A stretch of DNA of 64,000 bases, taken from positions 1,736,001 to 1,800,000 of the forward strand of contig NZ_CP096980.1 of NCBI RefSeq assembly GCF_002006355.2. Reading direction: 5' to 3'. The position numbers and the translations under genes were made by a program. This stretch comes from Clostridium felsineum DSM 794 (GTDB taxonomy: Bacteria > Bacillota > Clostridia > Clostridiales > Clostridiaceae). Position 1 is the first letter of the stretch; every line of letters starts with the position of its first letter. Shown piece by piece: positions 42,906 to 50,814 of the stretch. Under the pieces are notes generated by a model that worked only from the letters and a program-made list of their open reading frames with translations, made no database searches and was not told where the DNA came from.

Positions 42906-44066
42906 TTAATATATTTGATGTGTTCCGTTGCCTATTCCACTTGAGTAGAAGCTTGGTTCATATCCAATTCTTTCAGTATAAGCTTTTTTTACTTCATCAG
43001 TAAAGCTATCTATCTTATCAGTTTTTACTAGGGCTATAGCACAGCCACCGAAACCAGCACCAGTCATTCTTGCGCCAATACAGCCTTCAGCCTTTAAAGC
43101 TTCTTCAACTAAAGAATCAAGTTCTTTTCCTGTAACTTCATATAAATTCTTTAAAGAATCATGTGATTCCATTAAAAGTCTTCCGAATTCTTCTAATTTA
43201 CCATCGTTAAGACAATCAAAAGCACTTATTACTCTGTCATTTTCATATACTGCATGTTTTGCTCTGTTTTTTATATTATCTTTAGTAAGTAAAGGTTCTA
43301 CCTCATGAAATTCTTCAGGAGTTAATTTACATAGATTAGCTACAGGCTTTTTAGTTTGTATTATTTTTAAAGCCTCTTCACATTCTGCTCTTCTTTCATT
43401 ATACTTAGATTCATTTAGAGCTCTTCTCTTGTTGGTATTCATTATTACTATAGAATAATCTAAAAGATTCATGTCAGCATATTTATAACTTAAGCTGTTA
43501 CAATCTAATAGAATAGCTTTATTAGTTTTACCCATACCAACTGCAAATTGATCCATTATACCACAATTAACACCTACGAATTCGTTTTCAGCCATTTGCG
43601 ATATTTTAACTAATTCTACTCTATCTATTTTTCCATCGTTGAATAAATTATTTACAACTACAGAAGTTAGTACTTCAAGTGAAGCTGAAGATGAGAGACC
43701 GGCACCATTAGGTATATTTCCGCTTATAAGTATGTCCATACCTTTAACAGTATAACCTTTGTCTAACATTATTTTTATTACGCCCTTAGGATAATTTGCC
43801 CAATCATCTTCTTTTGTATATACTAAATTGTTTAAATCACAGCTTACTTTCAAATCAAAGTTTGTAGATGCGAAATTTAATTTATTGTCTTCTCTTAAAT
43901 TAACAAGAGCATAGGTTCCGAAATCTAATGCACATGGAAATACTAGGCCGCCATTGTAATCTATATGCTCACCTATAAGATTGATTCTACCAGGTGAAAA
44001 GAAAGAGAACTCATTCTTTTTTCCGTATATAGTTTGAAATATTTCTTCTAATTTATTTAGTTCCAT
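42906..44066 (-). CDS. galK: Galactokinase
   Basis: The ATG at 44066 (GGGAGGAA ahead of it) gives 386 residues, the normal GalK length; the longer frame from 44156 has no site. Motifs: GRINLIGEHIDYNGG (substrate), PNGAGLSSSASLE (ATP) and GARMTGAGFGGC (motif 3), with catalytic Asp in CGIMDQFAVGMG. It phosphorylates galactose at C1 as the entry to the Leloir pathway. galE and galT are not in the window. It diverges from a GPH sugar transporter, and palindromic operators sit in the intergenic region, so the two should be induced together by galactose. Confidence 0.96.
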   Translation of the reverse strand: MELNKLEEIFQTIYGKKNEFSFFSPGRINLIGEHIDYNGGLVFPCALDFGTYALVNLREDNKLNFASTNFDLKVSCDLNNLVYTKEDDWANYPKGVIKIMLDKGYTVKGMDILISGNIPNGAGLSSSASLEVLTSVVVNNLFNDGKIDRVELVKISQMAENEFVGVNCGIMDQFAVGMGKTNKAILLDCNSLSYKYADMNLLDYSIVIMNTNKRRALNESKYNERRAECEEALKIIQTKKPVANLCKLTPEEFHEVEPLLTKDNIKNRAKHAVYENDRVISAFDCLNDGKLEEFGRLLMESHDSLKNLYEVTGKELDSLVEEALKAEGCIGARMTGAGFGGCAIALVKTDKIDSFTDEVKKAYTERIGYEPSFYSSGIGNGTHQIY

Positions 44067-44104
44067 AAAAGTATTCCTCCCAAATTTATATCTTAACGAA
44101 TTTA

Positions 44105-44118
44105 AGAAAACCTTTTCT
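44105..44118. promoter_or_regulatory. Operator 1 of the galK / transporter locus
   Basis: AGAAAACCTTTTCT is a perfect 14-bp palindrome 39 bp upstream of galK, of the form bound by LacI/GalR-family repressors. Confidence 0.7.
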
Positions 44119-44293
44119 ATATATATTAATATATCAGATAAAAAATATGTTCTCAAGAGTTTTCTGCATTTTTATATTTTTAAAAAGTTTTAAATTTTAT
44201 CATTTTATTGTTAAGTATCTAATATATATACTATTGATATCAATGTAAATATGCAGTTTTTAAGTCATTATTTAAAAAGTTTTTATGATAAAT

Positions 44294-44307
44294 AGAAAAC
44301 GTTTTAC
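44294..44307. promoter_or_regulatory. Operator 2 or cre-like site
   Basis: AGAAAACGTTTTAC is a near-palindrome of the same type. Its centre CG makes it also close to a CcpA cre site (TGNAANCGNTNNCA-like), so catabolite repression is possible here. Confidence 0.55.
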
Positions 44308-44358
44308 AAAAAACTATTGTGCTATTAAAAAATATCTGATAGAATAAAAGAGTAAAAA

Positions 44359-44372
44359 AGAAAACCTTTTCT
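44359..44372. promoter_or_regulatory. Operator 3 of the galK / transporter locus
   Basis: AGAAAACCTTTTCT, identical to operator 1, lies 43 bp before the transporter ATG. The two are 254 bp apart, which would allow looping by a bivalent repressor. Confidence 0.7.
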
Positions 44373-44414
44373 ATAAAAATCATAAATACAAAAATATAAG
44401 GGAGGAAATATACA

Positions 44415-45812
44415 ATGAAACAAAGAATTTCATATGCATTGGGAGCATTTGGACATGATATTTATTACGCAACATTATCAACATACTTTATGATTTTCGT
44501 TACAAAAGCAATGTTTACCGGAGCACCGAAGGATGTTCAAGCAAAGATGATAGCTTTAGTTACTACATTAGTTGTAGGTATTAGACTTGTTGAGATTGTT
44601 TTTGATCCAATAATAGGTGGAGTTATAGATAATACTAAAACTAAATGGGGAAAATTTCGTCCATGGCTTTGTGTTGGAGGAACAGTCAGTGCAGTTTGTC
44701 TAGCAATGTTGTTTACTAACTTCTTTGGACTAGCAACAGGTAATCAAACTTTATTTACAATCGTATTCATAATTGTTTTTATAATTTTAGATTGCACTTA
44801 TTCATTTAAAGATATAGCGTTTTGGTCAATGATTCCTGCACTTAGCGAGGATTCAGCAGAACGTGGAAAATTAGCAACATTTGCTCGTTTCGCATCTTCT
44901 TTAGGAGCAAATGGAACAACATTAGTAGTAGTTCCTATAGTTTCTTTCTTTACATTAATGGCTACTGGTCATACTGGTCAAGCGGCTAGTGGATGGTTTG
45001 CTTTTGGTTTAATAGCAGCAATAGTTTATGGTGTTACAAGCTGGATAGCAGCGCTTGGAACAAAGGAAGAAGATAGTGCTTTACGTCAGCAGAAAGAAAA
45101 ATCTTCGCTTAAAGATATATTTAGTGCACTTGCTAAAAACGATCAATTAATGTGGCTTGCTTTAGCATACATCTTATTTGCTATTGGATATGTAGCTACA
45201 ACAGCTGTGTTAATGTTATATTTCCAATATGTAATCGGTAACATAGCAGCCTTCTCAATTGTAGGTATTGTTTCTGCAATCTGTGGTATTATAGCTGTTC
45301 CACTATATCCATTTGTAACTAAAGTTATTTCTAGAAAATATGTTTATATAATCGGTATAGTATCAATGATAATTGGATATGGATTACTTTCTATAGGATC
45401 AGCAAGCGCAATGACAATTATTATTGTAGGTTTAGTATTCTTCTATTTCCCATACCAATTGATTTTCTTATCAGTTCTTATGACAATAAGTGACTCAGTT
45501 GAATATGGACAATGGAAAAATGGAGTTCGTAATGAAGCAGTAACATTATCTCTTCGTCCATTATTAGATAAAATCGCAGGTGCATTATCAAATGGTATTG
45601 TTGGTTTCATATCAGTAGCATGTGGTATGATTGGAAATGCACAAGCTAAAGATATAACAGCAAAAGGTATCACAACATTTAAAATGTATTCCTTCTATTT
45701 ACCAGCAGCATTAATGATAATTTCCGCTATCATCTTCTTTGTTAAAATCAAATTAACAGAAGAAAAACATGCTGAAATAGTAAAAGAATTAGAAGCATCA
45801 CTTGGAAAATAA
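44415..45812 (+). CDS. GPH-family sugar:cation symporter
   Basis: The 465-residue protein has 12 membrane segments and the glycoside-pentoside-hexuronide family signature: MKQRISYALGAFGHDIYY at the start and DPIIGGVIDNTKTKWGKFRPW after the second segment. Pairing with galK implies uptake of galactose or a galactoside such as lactose or melibiose; the window shows no beta- or alpha-galactosidase. GGGAGG precedes the ATG. Regulated by the operators at 44294 and 44359. Confidence 0.88.
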   Translation: MKQRISYALGAFGHDIYYATLSTYFMIFVTKAMFTGAPKDVQAKMIALVTTLVVGIRLVEIVFDPIIGGVIDNTKTKWGKFRPWLCVGGTVSAVCLAMLFTNFFGLATGNQTLFTIVFIIVFIILDCTYSFKDIAFWSMIPALSEDSAERGKLATFARFASSLGANGTTLVVVPIVSFFTLMATGHTGQAASGWFAFGLIAAIVYGVTSWIAALGTKEEDSALRQQKEKSSLKDIFSALAKNDQLMWLALAYILFAIGYVATTAVLMLYFQYVIGNIAAFSIVGIVSAICGIIAVPLYPFVTKVISRKYVYIIGIVSMIIGYGLLSIGSASAMTIIIVGLVFFYFPYQLIFLSVLMTISDSVEYGQWKNGVRNEAVTLSLRPLLDKIAGALSNGIVGFISVACGMIGNAQAKDITAKGITTFKMYSFYLPAALMIISAIIFFVKIKLTEEKHAEIVKELEASLGK

Positions 45813-45992
45813 ATGTATGTTATAAATTAAAATGGTTAAAAATACAAGTTTCTTATATTTAAAGGCACGAGAAAATTAGTAAAAGTAAGAAGGAAAGCCT
45901 TTACTATAAGTAAAAGAGAAACTATTTTGATAAGGTTATTAGTTTTATGTTAATTAAAATTGTGTGTTTAGATTGAAATATATTACATTTAA

Positions 45993-46033
45993 ATAGAGAG
46001 GTTTGAATCTGTTTTAGGTTCAAACCTCTCTAT
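45993..46033 (+). terminator. Rho-independent terminator
   Basis: A 15-bp perfect stem, ATAGAGAGGTTTGAA (45993-46007) with 46019-46033, ends in a T-rich tract. It lies 180 bp after the transporter stop; the stretch between holds no gene that I can see. Confidence 0.85.
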
Positions 46034-46076
46034 ATTTATATAATAAAATAAAGTTTTTTGTGTTTTTAATATAAAA

Positions 46077-46120
46077 AATGCTACTTGGAATTTTTATTAA
46101 TAAAAACTTGAAGTAGCATT
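46077..46120. repeat. 44-bp imperfect palindrome beside the tandem repeats
   Basis: AATGCTACTT (46077-46086) and AAGTAGCATT (46111-46120) bound an inner AATTTTTATT/AATAAAAACTT part, giving a long hairpin. It abuts the tandem 90-nt repeats and could be a terminator or part of the same element. Confidence 0.55.
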
Positions 46121-46122
46121 CT

Positions 46123-46400
46123 AAACCCCATGCAGAGAAAGTAGTAAGAGTGTCTCATGTTAATGCGGAGACGGTGTTTATATGGTTTAAGATCCGACAT
46201 GGGCTAAAGCCCAAACCCCATGCAGAGAAAGTAGTAAGAGTGTCTCCTGTTTAATGTGGAGACGGTGTTTATTGGTTCAAGATTCGACATGGGCTAAAGC
46301 CCAAACCCCATGCAGAGAAAGTAGTAAGAGTGTCTCCTGTTTAATGTGGAGACGGTGTTTATTGGTTCAAGATTCGACATGGGCTAAAGCCCAAACCCCA
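46123..46400. repeat. Three tandem copies of a 90-nt structured repeat
   Basis: Units span 46123-46212, 46213-46302 and 46303-46392, with an 8-nt start of a fourth. Units 2 and 3 are identical; unit 1 differs at several places, including balancing one-base insertions and deletions. Each unit contains GTCTCC...GGAGAC and GGGCTAAAGCCC hairpins, and CCCCATG near its start can pair with CATGGG near its end. In unit 1 the GTCTC/GGAGAC stem is kept while its loop changes. No tRNA-, CRISPR- or riboswitch-like motif is recognised. The array ends 7 bp before the nrdJ stop on the other strand. Confidence 0.85.
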
Positions 46401-46406
46401 ATAGGA

Positions 46407-49367
46407 TTAGCTACATCCTGTGGTGGTTCCGCAGTCTAGGCAGACGTAGCAGGTTCCATTTTGTGTCATTCTTGTTGAGGAACAGTTGGGGCAGGTTATG
46501 TCATAGCGTCTTTCTACTTTTGGTTTTTCTTCCCTTGTTAGGAGTTCAGGTTTAATGTATTTAAAGTCCTCCGGTTTTACTTGGCATCTTGTAAAGTCGT
46601 TTAGTTCTATGTCTATTATTTTGCTTATTAAATCAGAAATTGATGTTACATATTTAATGTATGGATGTTTTTGTACAAAGCCGTAAGGTTCGTATTTCTG
46701 ACCGCGAAGCATTTCTGATATATCTTTAGGTGGAACATGATATTGGAGCATTACGGATATGGATTTGGATAGAGAGTTTAAAAGTCCCATTATTAAAGTT
46801 CCTTCTCTATCTGTTGTAATGTATACTTCAGACATTTCGCCATTATCACGTCTGTTTACAGTTGTATATATTTTTATACCACCTATTTGAGCAGGGTGAG
46901 TTTTACCATTTCTTATGCCTACAGCTCTCTCTCGTTTCATATATTTTTGAGGGGTGCTATCCTTTACTATATTTAGTAATTGACTGTAAGTCATATCTTC
47001 AGGAGAAGTAGCACTATCCTCGCTTAAACTTGTATTAAGAGGCTGACTTTCTTTTGAAGAGTCTCGGTACAAAGTTATACCTTTTACGCCAAACTTCCAA
47101 GAGTCTATTATTATATTCTTGAAATCATCAATGGAGGCATCCTTAGGAAGATTAACTGTTTTTGACACAGAGCCTGAAATTAAAGGTATTATTGAGGCTA
47201 CCATTAGAATGTGTCCCATTGGACTTATAAATCTTTCGCCTTTTCCACACTTGTTTGCGGTATCAAAGATAGCAAGATGTTCTTTCTTTAAGTGAGGTGC
47301 ACCTTCTATTTTTCCATCTAGTATAGTGTCATACCTTGAACCATCTTTATTTGTTATTGTTTTCTTTCTTAAAATATAAGCGGTTATATCTTTTATTTCA
47401 TTTTCCGAGTATCCAAGATTTTTTAGAGATTCTTCTATTAAAGGATTAGTTAAAGTCATGTAACCTCCGCCAGATAGTTTTTTGTAAATGACATGACTGA
47501 AAAATGGTTCTACTGAGGTTGAGGCACAGTCCATTGCAAAGGAAATAGTTCCCGTTGGTGCCATAACGGATACTTGAGCATTTCTAAAACCGTATTTTTC
47601 GCCAGCTTCAAGAGTAAGATTCCAAGTTTTCTTTAGTTCGTAACCAATATAATCTAAATTCTCCTTTGAGAGAACAGAATGATTTACTTTTAGAGGTTCA
47701 TAATTTAAAGACTCAAAAGGCGAAGTGATACTTCCAGCAGCCCTTGCACTATTTCTTAGAATCCTAAGCATATATTTTTGGTTTATATCGTATTTTTCAA
47801 AGGAACCTACTTCTTTTGACATTAAGGATGAAATATAGTAGGAATAGCCTGTAAGGATACCAATAAGTGAAGAAGACACAGCTCGTGCGTTATCTGAATC
47901 ATAAGGATAACCCATTACCATTAAAAGAGCAGCTAGGTTTGAAATTCCAAGACCTGTTGTTCTAAAGAGGTGAGTTTTTCTTGCTACATCTTCTGTTGGA
48001 AATTGCCCCCAATGGATAGAGGCTTCAAGAATTAATTGTACTAAACCTATTATATGCTTGTAGCCTTCAAGATCGAAGGTTTTATTTTCACTATCGTAAA
48101 ACTTATATATATTTATTGAAGCTAGATTACAGGAGGTATCATCTAAGAAGGCATATTCTCCACAAGGGTTTGTAGAATTTATTTTGTTGTACGAGGCATC
48201 AAGCTTACCATCTTCACCACATGGGCAAGTGTGCCAAGCGTTTAAACGATCTGAAAATAATGGAGACGGATCAGCACATCTAAAGGATGATTTGTTTAAG
48301 GCATTCCATATGTTTGAAATTTTTTCTATTTTGTTTACAGAAGAGTCGATTCTTCCCTTGAGTTCTATGGTTTCGTCTGGATTATTTTTCAAGTTCAAAA
48401 CTTTTTTCATAAATTCATCTGAAAGCATAACGGAATTATTTGCATTTTGACCAGATACAGTTTCATAAGCCTCTCCTTCAAAACTAGCATCATATCCCAT
48501 TTTTCCAAGAGCTTTTACTTTATCCTCTTCTTTTGCCTTCCAAGTTATGTAGTCTACTATTTCAGGATGATCTACATTTAGACAGAGCATTTTTGCAGCA
48601 CGCCTTGTAGTTCCACCTGATTTTATTGCACCAGCATTTCTATCGAGTCCCTTTAAAAAGCTCATTAGACCAGAAGAAACACCTCCTCCTGATAGCTTTT
48701 CACCTTTAGCTCTTATAGTAGAAAAGTTTGTTCCAGTTCCAGAACCGCCTTTAAATAACTTTGTTTCTGTTACATATTGTTCGGATATGGAGTGTGGTCC
48801 TAAAAGTTTATCTTCAATAGAAATTATAAAGCAAGCAGAAGCCTGAGTTCGTGTATAAGAATCGCTGCAAGGGAGTACCTTCTTTTGATTTGTATCATAA
48901 TAAAAGTGCCCTTGTGGCTCTCCTTTTATTCCATATACTAGGGATAAGCCGGTGTTGAACCATTGAGGAGAGTTTGGAGCATACATTTGATTTAAAAATG
49001 CATAAACAATCTCATCATAAAAAATAGCAGCTTCAGCTTCAGTTTTTATGATTTTTTCATCTTTAAGGGACTCACACCAAAAGAAAGCAAGTCTATGTGC
49101 TACCATTTTCATGCTGTTTTCATATCCACACTCATTTGGAATTCCTGATTTTCTAAAATATTTTGAAGCTATTATGTCACATGCATTTTGAGAGTAGTTA
49201 TATGGAAATTCAAGATTTTTCATATCGGTGAGTACTTCGCCTGTTTTGTGATCAATTATTTTAACATCAACTTTTTTCCACTTGAACAAGTCATATACAG
49301 TTTTTGTTTTAGAATTCTCCAATTCCTTGGTATAAAATCTTTTAAATAGTATTTTTAAGTCTTCCAT
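46407..49367 (-). CDS. nrdJ: B12-dependent ribonucleotide reductase (class II)
   Basis: This 986-residue enzyme reduces ribonucleotides to deoxyribonucleotides with adenosylcobalamin. Motifs include SPQWFNTGLS, SACFIISIEDKL, FKGGSGTGTNFSTIRAKGEKLSGGG, NPCGEYAFLDDTSCNLASINIYKF (catalytic Cys and Glu loop) and GTISFAMDCASTSVEPFFS. A C-terminal zinc ribbon, CPNCSSTRMTQNGTCYVCLDCGTTTGCS, carries the cysteines that re-reduce the active site. The ATG at 49367 follows GGAGG. It stands alone behind NrdR-type boxes. No cobalamin riboswitch is upstream. Confidence 0.96.
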   Translation of the reverse strand: MEDLKILFKRFYTKELENSKTKTVYDLFKWKKVDVKIIDHKTGEVLTDMKNLEFPYNYSQNACDIIASKYFRKSGIPNECGYENSMKMVAHRLAFFWCESLKDEKIIKTEAEAAIFYDEIVYAFLNQMYAPNSPQWFNTGLSLVYGIKGEPQGHFYYDTNQKKVLPCSDSYTRTQASACFIISIEDKLLGPHSISEQYVTETKLFKGGSGTGTNFSTIRAKGEKLSGGGVSSGLMSFLKGLDRNAGAIKSGGTTRRAAKMLCLNVDHPEIVDYITWKAKEEDKVKALGKMGYDASFEGEAYETVSGQNANNSVMLSDEFMKKVLNLKNNPDETIELKGRIDSSVNKIEKISNIWNALNKSSFRCADPSPLFSDRLNAWHTCPCGEDGKLDASYNKINSTNPCGEYAFLDDTSCNLASINIYKFYDSENKTFDLEGYKHIIGLVQLILEASIHWGQFPTEDVARKTHLFRTTGLGISNLAALLMVMGYPYDSDNARAVSSSLIGILTGYSYYISSLMSKEVGSFEKYDINQKYMLRILRNSARAAGSITSPFESLNYEPLKVNHSVLSKENLDYIGYELKKTWNLTLEAGEKYGFRNAQVSVMAPTGTISFAMDCASTSVEPFFSHVIYKKLSGGGYMTLTNPLIEESLKNLGYSENEIKDITAYILRKKTITNKDGSRYDTILDGKIEGAPHLKKEHLAIFDTANKCGKGERFISPMGHILMVASIIPLISGSVSKTVNLPKDASIDDFKNIIIDSWKFGVKGITLYRDSSKESQPLNTSLSEDSATSPEDMTYSQLLNIVKDSTPQKYMKRERAVGIRNGKTHPAQIGGIKIYTTVNRRDNGEMSEVYITTDREGTLIMGLLNSLSKSISVMLQYHVPPKDISEMLRGQKYEPYGFVQKHPYIKYVTSISDLISKIIDIELNDFTRCQVKPEDFKYIKPELLTREEKPKVERRYDITCPNCSSTRMTQNGTCYVCLDCGTTTGCS

Positions 49368-49385
49368 CAAAATTCCTCCACTGAT

Positions 49386-49432
49386 ATACTATATATAGTG
49401 ACAAAACCAATAATAAACACTATATATTGTAT
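49386..49432 (-). promoter_or_regulatory. Pair of NrdR boxes upstream of nrdJ
   Basis: ATACTATATATAGTGA (49386-49401) and ACACTATATATTGTAT (49417-49432) match the NrdR consensus (about ACACWATATATWGTGT) and start 31 bp apart, three helical turns, as usual for NrdR pairs. NrdR represses ribonucleotide reductase genes when dATP is high. Confidence 0.85.
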
Positions 49433-49494
49433 ATGTATTATAAAATAAATTGGATTTTAATTCAAGAACTATTTTGTAAATAAAAATTTATATG

Positions 49495-49529
49495 ATACTA
49501 TATATAGAAAAAATACTTATATATAGTGT
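49495..49529. promoter_or_regulatory. Second, weaker pair of NrdR-like boxes
   Basis: ATACTATATATAGAAA (49495-49510) and, on the other strand, ACACTATATATAAGTA (49514-49529) start 19 bp apart and lie 42 bp before the divergent carbonic anhydrase-like gene. They may serve nrdJ, that gene, or both. Confidence 0.55.
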
Positions 49530-49570
49530 GAACAAAATACTAGAAAATAATAATTAGAAGGTGATTATTA

Positions 49571-50077
49571 ATGATATATAATTATGAGAGTAAAATTCCT
49601 AATATACATTCTTCTGTTTTTATTGCTGATAGTGCAGATATTATTGGCGATGTAGCTATAGAAAAAAATAGTAGTGTGTGGTTTTCTGCTGTTATACGAG
49701 GAGATTCTAATTATATAAAAGTGGGAGAAGGAACTAATATCCAAGATAGAGTAGTGATTCATGCAAATAACAGTGATAATGGAGTAGAAATTAAAAATAA
49801 TGTAACAGTAGGACACGGCGCTATAATTCATGGATGTACTATTAATGATAATTGTATTATAGGTATGGGTGCAATTATTATGGATAATGCACAAATAGGA
49901 GAAGAAACTATTATAGGGGCAAATAGTCTTGTTACTTCAGAAAAGAAAATACCAAGAGGAGTACTTGTAATGGGTAGTCCTGCTAAAGTTATAAGAAAAC
50001 TTACCCCTGAGGAGAAAATGGAAATACGTAAAAATGCAGAGCATTATATTGAAATTTCAAAAAAATATTTTAAATAA
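49571..50077 (+). CDS. Gamma-carbonic anhydrase-like hexapeptide-repeat protein
   Basis: This 168-residue left-handed beta-helix protein shows the gamma-class layout: VIRGDSNYIKVGEGTNIQDRVVIHANN, VGHGAIIHGC with two of three zinc histidines, and MGSPAKVIRKLTPEE. YrdA/PaaY-type members share the fold but their carbonic anhydrase activity varies. AGAAGGTGA precedes the ATG. It has no functional partner next to it. Confidence 0.88.
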   Translation: MIYNYESKIPNIHSSVFIADSADIIGDVAIEKNSSVWFSAVIRGDSNYIKVGEGTNIQDRVVIHANNSDNGVEIKNNVTVGHGAIIHGCTINDNCIIGMGAIIMDNAQIGEETIIGANSLVTSEKKIPRGVLVMGSPAKVIRKLTPEEKMEIRKNAEHYIEISKKYFK

Positions 50078-50337
50078 TGAATATTTAATTAGAAAAAGCA
50101 CATAATAACTTTGGATATGAGAGAAAATCATATTCAAGGCAGTCTAAAATATATATAAGCGGTTCTTGGTGTTGGATATTTGGAAATTTATATGCATAAA
50201 AAATAAAAAATGTCAAAGAACTTGTATTGAATTTACAGCCGCTAATAATATATTTTAGGCTGCTTATTTATTTTTTTGATATATTTTGTTACAATAGGTG
50301 TATGGTAAGATGGTATAAAAATTATGGGGGTTAAGAT

Positions 50338-50766
50338 ATGGAGATTTCTAGAGCAAGAGGAAAAAGCAGTACACCTGTAAGTAACAATAGTAAACAAGTA
50401 ACAGTGAAAAAGGACTTTTCCCAGAGTTTCAGTTTTGCACAGCAGCAAAAATCTGAACAGGACTTAAAAAATATGCAGGATGATATAAAAAAGAAGGGGA
50501 ATAGGCTTAGTATAACAAAATGCTATGCGGATGTTAGAGCCTATAAAAACATGATACGTGAATATCTTGAATCTGTATTGAATTATATGTATTCTGTAAA
50601 AAGAGACATAAGTTTCTGGCAAACACAATATTTTATAACTGTTGAAACTATTGATAATAAGCTTGAAGAACTTACACAAGCTCTTTTAAGTGAAGAAAAA
50701 GAAAAATTGCAAGTAGCTAGTACGATAGACGAGATAGCAGGACTTATAGTAGATATATATAAATAA
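50338..50766 (+). CDS. yaaR: YaaR-family (DUF327) protein
   Basis: The 142-residue helical protein matches DUF327 in length and pattern (MEISRARGKSSTP at the start, ADVRAYKNMIREYLESVLNYMY in the middle, IDEIAGLIVDIYK at the end). In Bacillus yaaR lies in the tmk-holB region; here it stands alone with its own GGGGG site. Function unknown. Confidence 0.8.
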   Translation: MEISRARGKSSTPVSNNSKQVTVKKDFSQSFSFAQQQKSEQDLKNMQDDIKKKGNRLSITKCYADVRAYKNMIREYLESVLNYMYSVKRDISFWQTQYFITVETIDNKLEELTQALLSEEKEKLQVASTIDEIAGLIVDIYK

Positions 50767-50779
50767 TTTTAAATACATA

Positions 50780-50809
50780 AAGAAGTATGCTTAAGTTGCA
50801 TACTTCTTT
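50780..50809. terminator. Bidirectional terminator
   Basis: AAGAAGTATGC ending at 50790 pairs with GCATACTTCTT from 50798; it separates yaaR and convergent nadE. Confidence 0.85.
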
Positions 50810-50814
50810 TAGTT

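Noticed and set aside
44140..44156. Upstream start for galK at 44156
   Set aside because: It would add 30 residues lacking family similarity, and the ribosome binding site GGGAGGAA is in front of 44066.
46123..46400. CRISPR array
   Set aside because: The whole 90-nt unit repeats with no variable spacers, and no cas genes are nearby.
46254..46439. A 61-codon plus-strand reading frame
   Set aside because: It is the tandem repeat read in one frame; the same peptide words recur with the 90-nt period and there is no ribosome binding site.
49371..49570. Cobalamin riboswitch before nrdJ
   Set aside because: No B12-box-like or GCC-ACTG-type conserved sequence is present; the region is explained by NrdR-type boxes.
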